From assembly GCA_019243635.1 (NCBI GenBank), contig JAFAUB010000034.1, forward strand, positions 1-64,000: a DNA stretch of 64,000 bases, read 5' to 3'. Both the position numbers and the translations under genes were made by a program. The notes beneath the pieces are model-generated. The model was given only the letters and a program-made list of their open reading frames with translations, was not told the DNA's origin and did not search any database. Position 1 is the first letter of the stretch. Each line of letters begins with the position of its first letter. This DNA is from Pseudonocardiales bacterium (lineage in GTDB: Bacteria; Actinomycetota; Actinomycetes; Mycobacteriales; Pseudonocardiaceae). This document shows positions 1 to 8,045 of this stretch, piece after piece.

Positions 1-212
1 AGGAGCACCCCAGGGACCCGTGGAACCCCCGGCCACCGGCCCGCCGGCCGGGCCACTGTCATACCCAGACCCTAAAATCAAGACCCTTAACAAGGCCCAG
101 CGCCCGTCCCAGACCAGCCACCGATCAAGACGAATGATCAAGGCTAGTATCCCCAGGGTACCGACGTTCGCTGGGAGGCGCACCGTATGGGGCTGCGATG
201 GTGGGCGACGGA

Positions 213-1391
213 TCATACGGCACCAGCCAGATCCAGTGACCACCCGGAGTCGACTCGCTGCAGAGGTTTGATGCGATCTGCGTATCTCGTGTCCGGCACG
301 AGATCCCGAGTGGCGCGGTAACGGAAGATCCAGGATTGGGTGGGTGGGTATAGGCATGCTGCGACAACGTCAAACTGATCCGTCCGATAGAGTCGGCTGG
401 CCGGGTCCCCCTTGGACGCTCGGGTCTTCTGAACTTCTACCTTGTATTCCCCGCTCGCGTACTTCTCAGGTGACGCGTTCTTGTACTCCACGAACACCTT
501 ACGTCCATCGGTCGAAGTGACGTCGAAATCGGGCTGTGCGTCCTTGTCCAGCCGGACGGCTGAGGCGATGGCAGGGTCAGCGCGCAGCACCTTCTCGAGG
601 TGATATTCTGCGACCCCGCCGCGCACCGCTACCGTTAGTCTATTGCGAGCTGCGATAATCTCTAGAATCTCCTCGCTGGTCAGTGCGAACTCCTTCGCCA
701 GTGGATGCATGCCACCCACCGCTGAGGCTGCACGTTGCGCACCTGCGGACTGGGCGGAAGTGAAGCGCAAAGGCGGATCCAGCCCTAGGTCGCCAGCCTG
801 CCGCTCGAAACGTGCGTAATCGAGCAACCGCTCTGGGATGAAGGCCACCATGACCTCTAGCCCACCCTGAGCACGTGGAGCGGCGCGGCGAGATCCAGCG
901 CGGTTCTCGCGCTCCCAGACATGCCAGCTGTCAGCGCGGGCGACAGCGAGCTGGCTCTCTTTGGCGTACATGGATATTCCCATGGGAATCGGGTCGTAGA
1001 GTGAGGGGTCAACCCCTATGAACACCTCCGTCTCAAGGTGAACACCCACCATGAGTGTGGTGTCGACTCCGGCCGTGTCGCGTCCAACAGCGTGGTCGTC
1101 TGTGTGCCAACCGCTCCCACCGCCGTAACGGATCTGCCCGCGGACCTCGTCGCTTGGGCGACCCGCCGTTGTTACACGGGTCATCCGAAACGGGTAGATC
1201 AGTAAGCCGATCCGCTCATCCCGCGCCCCCTGAACCCCAAGGAAGACAGGAGCCCGTGTCGGCTCACTTGCGTACAGGACTCGGCCACCTGAGCGCTGCA
1301 CCGCGTCCATGAGGAACGCGTGCAGGTCACCCCGACTTTTTCCTACTGGGTACACCCGGGCGTAGCTGCGACCGGCACTCCAGTCCCTCAC
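213..1391 (-). CDS. orphan PD-(D/E)XK-type nuclease-like protein
   Basis: A 392-residue protein of unproven function. The start is the GTG at 1391, because AAGAGGAGAG lies just upstream of it on the minus strand; the reading frame stays open further upstream but without a ribosome site. The last 100 residues carry a nuclease-like signature: PDFDV near residue 290, then VFVEYKN with the E-x-K at about 302-304, then a basic strand (KVEVQKT). This spacing fits the PD-(D/E)XK fold used by many restriction and repair nucleases. The first 280 residues match nothing I recognise. No DNA methyltransferase or helicase is visible beside it, so it would be a methylation-dependent or stand-alone enzyme, or its partner lies left of the window. 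The nuclease assignment is an inference from motif spacing. Confidence 0.55.
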   Translation of the reverse strand: MRDWSAGRSYARVYPVGKSRGDLHAFLMDAVQRSGGRVLYASEPTRAPVFLGVQGARDERIGLLIYPFRMTRVTTAGRPSDEVRGQIRYGGGSGWHTDDHAVGRDTAGVDTTLMVGVHLETEVFIGVDPSLYDPIPMGISMYAKESQLAVARADSWHVWERENRAGSRRAAPRAQGGLEVMVAFIPERLLDYARFERQAGDLGLDPPLRFTSAQSAGAQRAASAVGGMHPLAKEFALTSEEILEIIAARNRLTVAVRGGVAEYHLEKVLRADPAIASAVRLDKDAQPDFDVTSTDGRKVFVEYKNASPEKYASGEYKVEVQKTRASKGDPASRLYRTDQFDVVAACLYPPTQSWIFRYRATRDLVPDTRYADRIKPLQRVDSGWSLDLAGAV

Positions 1392-1730
1392 GGACTCTCC
1401 TCTTGGCAGGTAGCGGTCGCCTGTGGCTGCTTCGTACTGGACGCTACGAATGTGGGCGTGGAACTTACCGGTTGTCCGAGCGTCGGGACATACCCGGTCC
1501 TGGCGCAAGCTCCGAATTAATGATCTTGAACCGACCGGGACCCTCAGTGCTTGCGGCTTGCCGAGACGATCGATCGGCACGACCGCAGACCGCGGTGCGG
1601 GCGTCACCGGAGTTTGTGGACGAAGGCGCGGACATGCCGCTTCTGGAACCGGGTTGTTCACCATGCTCAAGCGGTTCGGGGCGGATCGGATCATTACCTA
1701 TGCCACCGTCGACGTCGCCCGGAGCCTTGG
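1392..1730. other. spacer between nuclease-like gene and hemC
   Basis: About 340 bases hold the in-frame upstream extension of the nuclease-like gene and no convincing gene. I see no clear terminator for hemC, which reads in the same direction. A promoter for the nuclease-like gene probably lies here but I cannot place it. Confidence 0.4.
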
Positions 1731-2651
1731 TTAGACCGTTACCCGGATCTGCCGCAGGATCGCCTCCGCGCCGTGCTCCAGCATCGTGCGGGCCAGCGTG
1801 TGCCCCAGCAGCTGGGGGTTGGCACCGGTTGCGGAGGAGGACACGCGCTGTGTCCCGTCCAGCGACGTGACCTGCGCTGTCAGCGTCAGTCCGGCTCCGG
1901 ACGGTACCGCGTACGCGCCCACCGGCACGGAGCAGCCGCCGTGCAGCTCGGCCAGCAGCGCCCTCTCGGCGAGCACCGCGGCGTCCGTGGCGGGGTCACC
2001 GTAGGAGTTCAGCATCTCCCACAGCTCAGTGTCGGTGGCCCGCAGCTGAATGCCCATGGCCCCCTGTCCCGGAGACGGCGGGAAGTCATCGAGCGGGAGC
2101 AGCTCGGTGATGCTGTCCTCCAGCCCGAGACGCCGCAGGCCGGACGCCGCCAAGACGACCGCGTCCATTCCGGTCTTCAGTTTCGCGAGCCTCGGCGGCA
2201 CGTTCCCCCGGATGGGGACGACGGTGAGATCCGGGCGCAGCGCCTTCAACTGTGCGACCCGTCTCGGCGACCCGGTGCCCACCCGAGCGCCGCGGCGGAG
2301 TCCGGCCAGCGTCGAGCCGCACAGCGCGTCATGCATGTCCTCCCGCGGCGGCGTCACCGCAAGCACCAAGCCCTCGGGCATCGCGGTCGGCAGGTCCTTC
2401 ATGCTGTGCACCGCGATGTCGATCCGGCCTTCCAGCAGCTCCTGCCCCAGCTGGTTGGAGAACGCGCCGCTCCCGGTCCCGCTCGCGCCGCTGACCTCGC
2501 GCAGCGGGCTCTTGCGGTCCCGGTCGCCGTCCGTCATCACGACCCGGTTCTTGAACCTCACCACCGGACACGCACCCAACCGGTCCAGGAACTCCGTCAC
2601 CATCGCCTGCGCGAGACGGCTGCCACGGGCTCCCACCACCACGGTTTCCAT
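1731..2651 (-). CDS. hemC: hydroxymethylbilane synthase (porphobilinogen deaminase)
   Basis: Joins four porphobilinogen units into hydroxymethylbilane, the linear tetrapyrrole of heme, siroheme and cobalamin synthesis, in the cytoplasm. The 306 residues carry VHSMKDLPT (active-site Lys-Asp), TGSPRR and PIRGN (the arginines that hold the growing chain) and LHGGCSVP, whose cysteine anchors the dipyrromethane cofactor. The segment before the VHSMKD motif is unusual: SGASGTGSGAF replaces the common glycine-lysine-glycine-leucine-phenylalanine stretch. No other tetrapyrrole gene is nearby, although hemC usually sits with hemA or hemD. It may therefore be a second copy. It is divergent from the XRE regulator, with 134 bases between the two starts. 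Confidence 0.9.
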   Translation of the reverse strand: METVVVGARGSRLAQAMVTEFLDRLGACPVVRFKNRVVMTDGDRDRKSPLREVSGASGTGSGAFSNQLGQELLEGRIDIAVHSMKDLPTAMPEGLVLAVTPPREDMHDALCGSTLAGLRRGARVGTGSPRRVAQLKALRPDLTVVPIRGNVPPRLAKLKTGMDAVVLAASGLRRLGLEDSITELLPLDDFPPSPGQGAMGIQLRATDTELWEMLNSYGDPATDAAVLAERALLAELHGGCSVPVGAYAVPSGAGLTLTAQVTSLDGTQRVSSSATGANPQLLGHTLARTMLEHGAEAILRQIRVTV

Positions 2652-2785
2652 GCGCGAAGGCTATGTGATGACACCGCGAGTTCTCATCCGTGTTTCGCCG
2701 ACCGACCGGTGCTCACGCCGTTGGGGGATCCTCGTGGCCGCTACCCTGCTCCCAGCTACGGAGCGAGGGGAAGCGGTGGTCGGTG

Positions 2786-4174
2786 ATGGGTTCCGGGGAC
2801 GACGACCTGATCGTCAGGCTGGTGGGCAACACTCCACCCGTGCATCCCGCGTTGCTGGCTCGCCCGGATGTGCGGGTCGCGTTGGCCGGTCATGACATCG
2901 GCGCGGTGTTCCGGGTGCTGAATGAGCATGGGTGGAGCCAGCGGGGGATCGCCAGGGCGGTGGGGATGCGCCAGTCCGAGGTCACGGAGATCCTCAAGGG
3001 CCGGCGCGTGATCGGCTACCGGGTACTGGTGAGGATCGCCGACGGGTTGGGGATCCCGCGCGTGATGATGAACCTCGGTCCCGCCGACGGTGGTGGCGCC
3101 TACGCTGGTGGGGTCACGGGTGCCGAGCCCGGCGAGGAGGTGGATGCGGAGATGCGCCGCCGGGCGCTGCTCGCCGCCGCCACGATCGCCGTCGTGAGGC
3201 CGCCGGCAGCGCGGGCCGAGGAGCTGGCTGAGCCGCCCGCCCCCAAGCCGGTGCCGCCGCCGTCCCGGCTGCTGGGGGTGCATGTGGTGAAGGTGCGTGA
3301 CCTCACTCAGAAACTCCGGGAGACCAGCCGTACCCATGGGTCCGACCCGCAGGTGAGTAGCGCGACCGCAGGCTGGGCGACCGGGCTGCTGCAGGCCTCG
3401 GGACCTGAGCCGGTCCGGCGGGCGCTGCTGACGGCGGTGGCGGAGCTGCACAGTCAGGCCGGGTATGCCGCGTTCGACGCGGGGCTTCATGATCGCGCCA
3501 TATACCATTGCACTCGCGCGCTGCAGCTGGCCTATGAGGCCGGGGACGCTTACCTGCAGACCCTGGCCATGACCTATGCCGGGATGTTCACCGTGGAGCA
3601 CGGCCGCCCCAACGATGGGCTGAAGCTGCTCCAGCTCGCCTGGGTCAAGGCAGGGCACATCCCGGCAGATGACCAGCGCGAGCGGATCGTGTTCCAAGGT
3701 TCCCGAGCGGTCCTGCGGGCCTGCACTCGGGCGGACTCCGCGACCGCACTGGCCCGCATGGGAGACCCCGACGGCGCCGCCGCCAAGCTGGCCGAGGCAC
3801 GGGAGCTTTGGCAGCCCACCCCCGCCGACCCCTCGGGGGACCTGGACTACGTGGCCGCGCGCCTGGAGCTTGAACGCGGTCGGCTGGAAGCTGCGGAGCC
3901 GCTCGCCACGGCGTCGGTGCGGCGCTGGGATGCAGGCCACAGCCAGCGCGCCCGCGCCTTTTCCAGCGTCGTGCTGGCCACCATCCACGTCCGGGCCGGG
4001 GAGGCTGACGGGTTGCGGCTGGCCCACGGCGCGATCACCGACGTGGACAGGCTCAGCTCGGTCCGGGCTCGCCGGCGCCTCGACCCGCTGGCGAGCGCCC
4101 TGGATGCCCGACCCGGCGGCGACCACCGCCAACTCGCCCGGATGGCCCGTGACGTCGCCACCACCCGCGCCTGA
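2786..4174 (+). CDS. XRE-family regulator with TPR-like C-terminal region
   Basis: 462 residues from the ATG at 2786; a GTG one codon earlier is an equal alternative, and GAGGGGAAG lies about 13 bases upstream. Residues 30-80 form a helix-turn-helix (WSQRGIARAVGMRQSEVTEILKGRR), so it binds DNA. Residues 210-460 are alanine- and leucine-rich helical repeats of TPR type (for example AIYHCTRALQLAYEAGD), which in related actinobacterial regulators sense a ligand or partner. Its target is unknown. A broken paralogue lies in the same orientation at 7860-8009, so the gene has been duplicated and partly lost within about 5 kb. Confidence 0.75.
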   Translation: MGSGDDDLIVRLVGNTPPVHPALLARPDVRVALAGHDIGAVFRVLNEHGWSQRGIARAVGMRQSEVTEILKGRRVIGYRVLVRIADGLGIPRVMMNLGPADGGGAYAGGVTGAEPGEEVDAEMRRRALLAAATIAVVRPPAARAEELAEPPAPKPVPPPSRLLGVHVVKVRDLTQKLRETSRTHGSDPQVSSATAGWATGLLQASGPEPVRRALLTAVAELHSQAGYAAFDAGLHDRAIYHCTRALQLAYEAGDAYLQTLAMTYAGMFTVEHGRPNDGLKLLQLAWVKAGHIPADDQRERIVFQGSRAVLRACTRADSATALARMGDPDGAAAKLAEARELWQPTPADPSGDLDYVAARLELERGRLEAAEPLATASVRRWDAGHSQRARAFSSVVLATIHVRAGEADGLRLAHGAITDVDRLSSVRARRRLDPLASALDARPGGDHRQLARMARDVATTRA

Positions 4175-4279
4175 CTTGCCGCACCGGCGTGGAGACGTCA
4201 GGCTGTGGATGGTCAGGCCGAGGAGCGGTAGCGCCTCGGCTGGGGACGGGGATGAGCGAGTGGTAGCTGGGGGGCCGGC

Positions 4280-4453
4280 GTGGGTAAAGACCAGCGGCGT
4301 CTGTTCACATGCCCCCAATGCGACGGCGCCCAAATGATCACGAAGTGGAAACGCGCGGACCTGGATGACGCCCCTGAGGTGTGGGAGATTCAGACGACGG
4401 AGATCTGCCCGACCTGTGACGGCTCTGGACAGCTTCTCGGGCCTTCGGCGTAG
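4280..4453 (+). CDS. 57-residue double-CxxC zinc-ribbon protein
   Basis: A small frame from the GTG at 4280 to the TAG at 4451. It contains FTCPQCDGAQ near the N-terminus and EICPTCDGSGQ near the C-terminus, that is two CPxCxG knuckles about 33 residues apart, as in DnaJ-type zinc ribbons. A GGGG tract just upstream could serve as the ribosome site. It probably binds one zinc ion. It lies between the XRE regulator and the resolvase-like gene, both on the same strand, so it may share their transcription. Its function is unknown. Confidence 0.6.
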   Translation: MGKDQRRLFTCPQCDGAQMITKWKRADLDDAPEVWEIQTTEICPTCDGSGQLLGPSA

Positions 4454-4476
4454 CGCATTCGTCTAGACTCGGTCAT

Positions 4477-4791
4477 ATGCCACGTACCGCCATTCTCTAC
4501 GCTCGGTCGTACCGTCGCGCCCAGCTCGATCGGCAGGTCCGTGAGCTGGAGGACTGGTGCGATCGTGCCGGTGTGGTACCGGTCGACACCGTTGCGGAGG
4601 TCGCGCTCGGCCTGCGCGCCTCGAAGCGGTGCCGTGGGGTTCTCGCTGATGTGGCGGCCGGTCGGGCGGACCTCGTGCTGATCCGGGACGTCACCCGCCT
4701 GTCCGAGTGCCCCGTCCAACTCAAGGAGATCATCGACGAGCACCGGCATCGGATCGCCCTCAGTCGGGACGACGTGGACCCCTCCCGGTAA
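4477..4791 (+). CDS. resolvase N-domain-like protein lacking the catalytic serine
   Basis: 104 residues resembling only the catalytic domain of serine recombinases: AILYARS at the start, then DRQVRELEDWC, then LVLIRDVTRLSECP, which matches the family's Asp-Arg-Leu-Ser strand. The normal YARVST-x-x-Q start reads YARSYRRAQ here, so the nucleophilic serine position is a tyrosine and the only serine is one residue early. There is no helix-turn-helix or long C-terminal domain. It is therefore unlikely to recombine DNA and may be a domesticated small protein. Small proteins of this type occur in other actinobacteria as far as I recall. A 23-base gap separates it from the zinc-ribbon gene. Confidence 0.6.
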   Translation: MPRTAILYARSYRRAQLDRQVRELEDWCDRAGVVPVDTVAEVALGLRASKRCRGVLADVAAGRADLVLIRDVTRLSECPVQLKEIIDEHRHRIALSRDDVDPSR

Positions 4792-4800
4792 CGGGTACAC

Positions 4801-4870
4801 TGTGCTGCCCCGACTCGGCGACCAGCCGCACCGCCCGCTCCCACAACTCAGCGGGATACAGGGGTTGGAG
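4801..4870 (-). pseudogene. fragment of IS3-type transposase OrfA
   Basis: Translated on the minus strand this segment reads LYPAELWERAVRLVAESGQ, a near match to the N-terminal start of IS3-family OrfA transposases (YPAELRERAVRMV...). No start context, downstream domain or OrfB is present, so it is a remnant of about 23 codons. It marks past insertion-element activity in this accessory region. Confidence 0.45.
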
Positions 4871-4965
4871 TCTCCGGACTCGCGCTCGCCAGCGGTTGCG
4901 GCGCCTCCACCGCACCGTCTGCTCCTGGTCCACCAGCTTCAGGTGAGCCACGCGGCTACGGGGGG

Positions 4966-6627
4966 CTAGACGCGTATCAGCAGGGCGCCGGGGTCGATGC
5001 GCATTCGCATCGCCCGTACATCGCCTATCGGGTCGCCGTCGAGTTGGGCCTGTTGTGGTGCTTGTGCGCTGAGGATGATGGTGCGACCTTGCCAGTGCTG
5101 CACGATGCGGTGGCCACGGCGGCGTCGGGTCAGGACGCGTGCGGTCACGGCCAGCCATCCAAGGAGGCTTCTGGGGCTGATGGCTACGACATCGAGCAGT
5201 CCGTCGTCCAGTTTGGCCGCGGGCAGCAAGGTCAGGCCGCCAAGGAGCTTGCCGCAGTTGCCCACCACCACCGTGCGGACCTGACGGGGTGACTCGGATC
5301 TGCCATCCACCGCGAGGGTGACCGGGACCCTGGGAGCCATGAGGGCGCGTGCTCCGGAGACGACATAGGCCAGTGAGCCCAGTCGGGCCTTCAACTGCTC
5401 CGGTGCGCCGGTCATGATGGCGGCGTCGAAGCCCATTCCGGTCATGACCAGGAACACCTGTTCTTCGGCGCAGTCGTCGATGAGCACCCGGCCGACGTCG
5501 ATCGTGCGGGTGGTCCCGGACAGCGCGATCCGGGTGGCGTGGGCGGTGTCCTCCGGCACGATGGCGAGGTTGCGGGCTAGCAGGTTGGCGGTGCCCGTGG
5601 GCAGCAGGGCCAGTGCGGTGCCCGACCCGGCGAGGACTTGAGCTATGTGGCGGTTGGTGCCGTCCCCGCCGCAGGCGAGCACCACGGCCGCGCCGGCGGC
5701 GAGCGCGGCTTTGGCCTGACCGCCGCCGGGGTCCTCGGCGGTGGTCAGCAGCCACAACGGGGGGGCCCAGCTCAGCTCTGCGCACACGCTGGTGATCTGG
5801 GCGTGTAGCGTGGGCAGGTCGGTGATGTGACGGGGGTTGACCACCACTGCTGGTAACGGGGGCTGGGACGGGGAGGGGGGCGCCGGCTCGGGGATCGGGG
5901 TTTCTTCTCCTACCCGGTCGGCACCGGCTGGACAGGGCTGCCTGCTCGGTGTTCTGGGGGCATCACGGAGCAATCGCGATCCGATGGGGCACCCAGGGTC
6001 GGCGAGCGTGCTCCTCTGGCTCGCCGCTCCCCGGGAGTCGCGTCGCACGGCGAGCATTCGTTGGGTGATGGTTACCAGTTGCAGCCCGGCCAGCACCCAC
6101 AGCGCGACATCGAGCGCGAAGCGCACGCCTAGGCCGGCCAAGCCAGCCCCGACCAGGGTGATGAGGTAGCGCTCCGCGCGTTCGACGATCCCGCCGTCGG
6201 CGGACAGGCCGCTGGCGGCGGCGCGGGCCTTGATGTAAGAGATGACCTGGGCGCTGACCAGGCACAGCAGCGCCGCCGCGGCCAGCAGCCGGTCGTGGGC
6301 GAGCCCGAAGCACCACCAGGTCAGCCCGGCGAACAGCGCGCCGTCGGCGATCCGGTCGCAGGTGGCGTCCAGTACGGTTCCCCACGGCGTGCCGGATCCG
6401 CGGGCTCTGGCGACTGCCCCGTCGAGCACGTCGAGCAGCACGAACCCCGTGATCGCTATGGTGCCGGCCAGCAGCTGGTCGCGGGGGAAGAACCACAGCG
6501 CCGAGACCACCGTGCCGGTAGTACCGATCAGGGTGATGATGTCGGGGCCGATACCGGACCGGGCCAGCCGGCCACCCATCGGATCCACGACCCGGGAGAA
6601 CAACGCGCGGGCGAAGATGTTGAGCAT
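4966..6627 (-). CDS. fusion of phosphatidylinositol-phosphate synthase and diacylglycerol-kinase-like domain
   Basis: 553 residues carrying two enzymes. Residues 1-200 are a CDP-alcohol phosphatidyltransferase with several membrane helices and the signature DVLDGAVARARG followed by GTVLDATCDRIAD (D-xx-DG-xx-AR-...-G-xxx-D-xxx-D); its best relatives are the actinobacterial PgsA1-type synthases that join CDP-diacylglycerol to inositol-1-phosphate. A proline-rich linker (about 205-260) leads to a YegS/DgkB-type lipid kinase (260-553) with the nucleotide loop ACGGDGTNR and the PTGTANLLARNL motif. Together they could phosphorylate diacylglycerol and use the CDP-activated product at the same membrane site. 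The start at 6627 has only a weak upstream AGG. The substrate of each half is inferred. Confidence 0.8.
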   Translation of the reverse strand: MLNIFARALFSRVVDPMGGRLARSGIGPDIITLIGTTGTVVSALWFFPRDQLLAGTIAITGFVLLDVLDGAVARARGSGTPWGTVLDATCDRIADGALFAGLTWWCFGLAHDRLLAAAALLCLVSAQVISYIKARAAASGLSADGGIVERAERYLITLVGAGLAGLGVRFALDVALWVLAGLQLVTITQRMLAVRRDSRGAASQRSTLADPGCPIGSRLLRDAPRTPSRQPCPAGADRVGEETPIPEPAPPSPSQPPLPAVVVNPRHITDLPTLHAQITSVCAELSWAPPLWLLTTAEDPGGGQAKAALAAGAAVVLACGGDGTNRHIAQVLAGSGTALALLPTGTANLLARNLAIVPEDTAHATRIALSGTTRTIDVGRVLIDDCAEEQVFLVMTGMGFDAAIMTGAPEQLKARLGSLAYVVSGARALMAPRVPVTLAVDGRSESPRQVRTVVVGNCGKLLGGLTLLPAAKLDDGLLDVVAISPRSLLGWLAVTARVLTRRRRGHRIVQHWQGRTIILSAQAPQQAQLDGDPIGDVRAMRMRIDPGALLIRV

Positions 6628-6842
6628 CGCCTGGCTCAGCTATCGGGAACGGGTTGGGGTGGGGCGGTGTCGGGGCGCCTGGGGGACCGCGGACCGACAC
6701 CGGCGAACGCCCACGCCGCGCCGTGGTGGGTAGGCACCCTCCACGCCGTGGAGAACCTCGTCGGCTCGCGCTGCCTATGCCGGGGAGTCTGCGGGTGACT
6801 CACGTGCTGGTTGCTGGGTGAAATCGCCGGTCGCTCCGTCCG

Positions 6843-7793
6843 TCAGTTCATGTTGATTACATGGGAGACTAGTTCCCGAGGCTGCTCGAAGTAGTCCATC
6901 GCGATAATTCCGACGCGCCCCTTGGCGGATCTCACCAGGTAGTCGTCGAGACGCGGGTTTATTGTCTGCGCATAGCCGCCGGCTTTCAGGCCGACAGCGC
7001 TGGAAAACGTGATGTACAGATTCTCGAGGTCACCGCTTTTCGCTTGCTCGAGGTGGTCTACGACGAGTTCGTACTTCTGTTCGCTCGGCAGCCCCTGATA
7101 GCGATCGTGCACATCGTAGACCGGTGTTGCGGCACTTCGGAAAGTCTGGTTTTCCGGCCAGTAGGTCAAGTCAAGACCGACGTGGTGACCACCCTCGAAC
7201 CGACGTAACAAAACGATCTTACCGCGGATTTCTCCCATTGTCGTTTCGGAGGTGAACGAAGGGTTGATGGCCGCCGAACCGGCATCGGGAAGAGGGGCAG
7301 CGAAATTGTAGAACAGTGACGGGTCTTCGAGATGTTGCCACGTTCTGACATTGAATGCATCTTCAAAGGAGTTCGATCGAACCACCCAGTTATCCGGGTC
7401 TCCTCTGTCTTTTCCGAAGATTCTGGAAGGGGCGAAGACGCCAAGGGTGCTATCGCAGCGGCTTTCGTCCTTGACTGACATTAAAATAGCCTCGGAAGGG
7501 TGTCGCCCGAGGAAGTCGGAGCACGCGGCCAGAACATCGGCGTAGCATTTTTCCATGTGCACGACGTCGTGATGCACGAAAAGGTTGTCCCGGTAGTGCG
7601 AGAGCCTGATGTCCAGGAATCGTATCCCTGCGTTGAGCTGGTCAGCCAGGTCCAGGTCTTGGGTTTGGCCGAACCCCAAAGGTCCGCCGATGCCGCCGGA
7701 ATTGTGGGTTCCCGGAATGCTCAGCGCCGTCACCGCGGTAGCATCGGGGATATCCCGCATCCATGACGGGTGAGAAATGAACTTCGATGTCAC
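6843..7793 (-). CDS. phosphatidylinositol-specific phospholipase C-like protein
   Basis: Member of the bacterial PI-PLC X-domain family, which cleaves phosphatidylinositol to diacylglycerol and cyclic inositol phosphate. It shows SIPGTHNSGG (first catalytic His), RFLDIRLS, FVHHDVVH (second His), SVKDES and GIIAMDYF (the late Asp). The GTG start at 7793 follows GAGGCAGGG; an ATG at 7838 is in frame but lacks a ribosome site. No signal peptide is evident from either start, which is unusual for this normally secreted enzyme. Base composition falls to about 50% GC in parts, well below the neighbours, which suggests recent transfer. It lies 215 bases upstream of, and on the same strand as, the PIP-synthase fusion. 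Confidence 0.75.
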   Translation of the reverse strand: MTSKFISHPSWMRDIPDATAVTALSIPGTHNSGGIGGPLGFGQTQDLDLADQLNAGIRFLDIRLSHYRDNLFVHHDVVHMEKCYADVLAACSDFLGRHPSEAILMSVKDESRCDSTLGVFAPSRIFGKDRGDPDNWVVRSNSFEDAFNVRTWQHLEDPSLFYNFAAPLPDAGSAAINPSFTSETTMGEIRGKIVLLRRFEGGHHVGLDLTYWPENQTFRSAATPVYDVHDRYQGLPSEQKYELVVDHLEQAKSGDLENLYITFSSAVGLKAGGYAQTINPRLDDYLVRSAKGRVGIIAMDYFEQPRELVSHVINMN

Positions 7794-7859
7794 CGCTACC
7801 CTGCCTCGCTGCCGGAGGCGACTCCCCAGCTGGGTCATGACGGATAAGGTACCCGCACG

Positions 7860-8009
7860 ATGGTGGGGGCAAACGCGACGCGATCATCTTGTGTGACCGC
7901 GAACGACCTGATCATCGACCTGGGGGGCGACACTCCGCCAGTGCACCGCAGAGGACCAGCCCGAGAGGATCGTCTTCCAAGGTTCCCGAGCGGCCGTGAG
8001 GCGACCTGA
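7860..8009 (+). pseudogene. deleted remnant of the XRE/TPR regulator
   Basis: From 7901 the sequence repeats the start of the XRE gene at 2800 (GACCTGATC...ACTCCGCC-GTGCA, reading NDLIIDLGGDTPPVH against DDLIVRLVGNTPPVH). After about 50 bases it jumps to a stretch matching 3670-3720 of that gene (GAGGATCGT-TTCCAAGGTTCCCGAGCGG), now in a different frame. Some 800 bases of coding sequence are missing. It is on the same strand as the intact copy. Confidence 0.65.
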
Positions 8010-8045
8010 CCCACCTGTTGCACAGGAACGACGTCAGCTCGGACC

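Noticed and set aside
20..271. 83-codon plus-strand frame at the left edge
   Set aside because: It overlaps the nuclease-like gene in antisense and has no recognisable domain; it may include the end of a gene starting left of the window, but three frames are equally possible.
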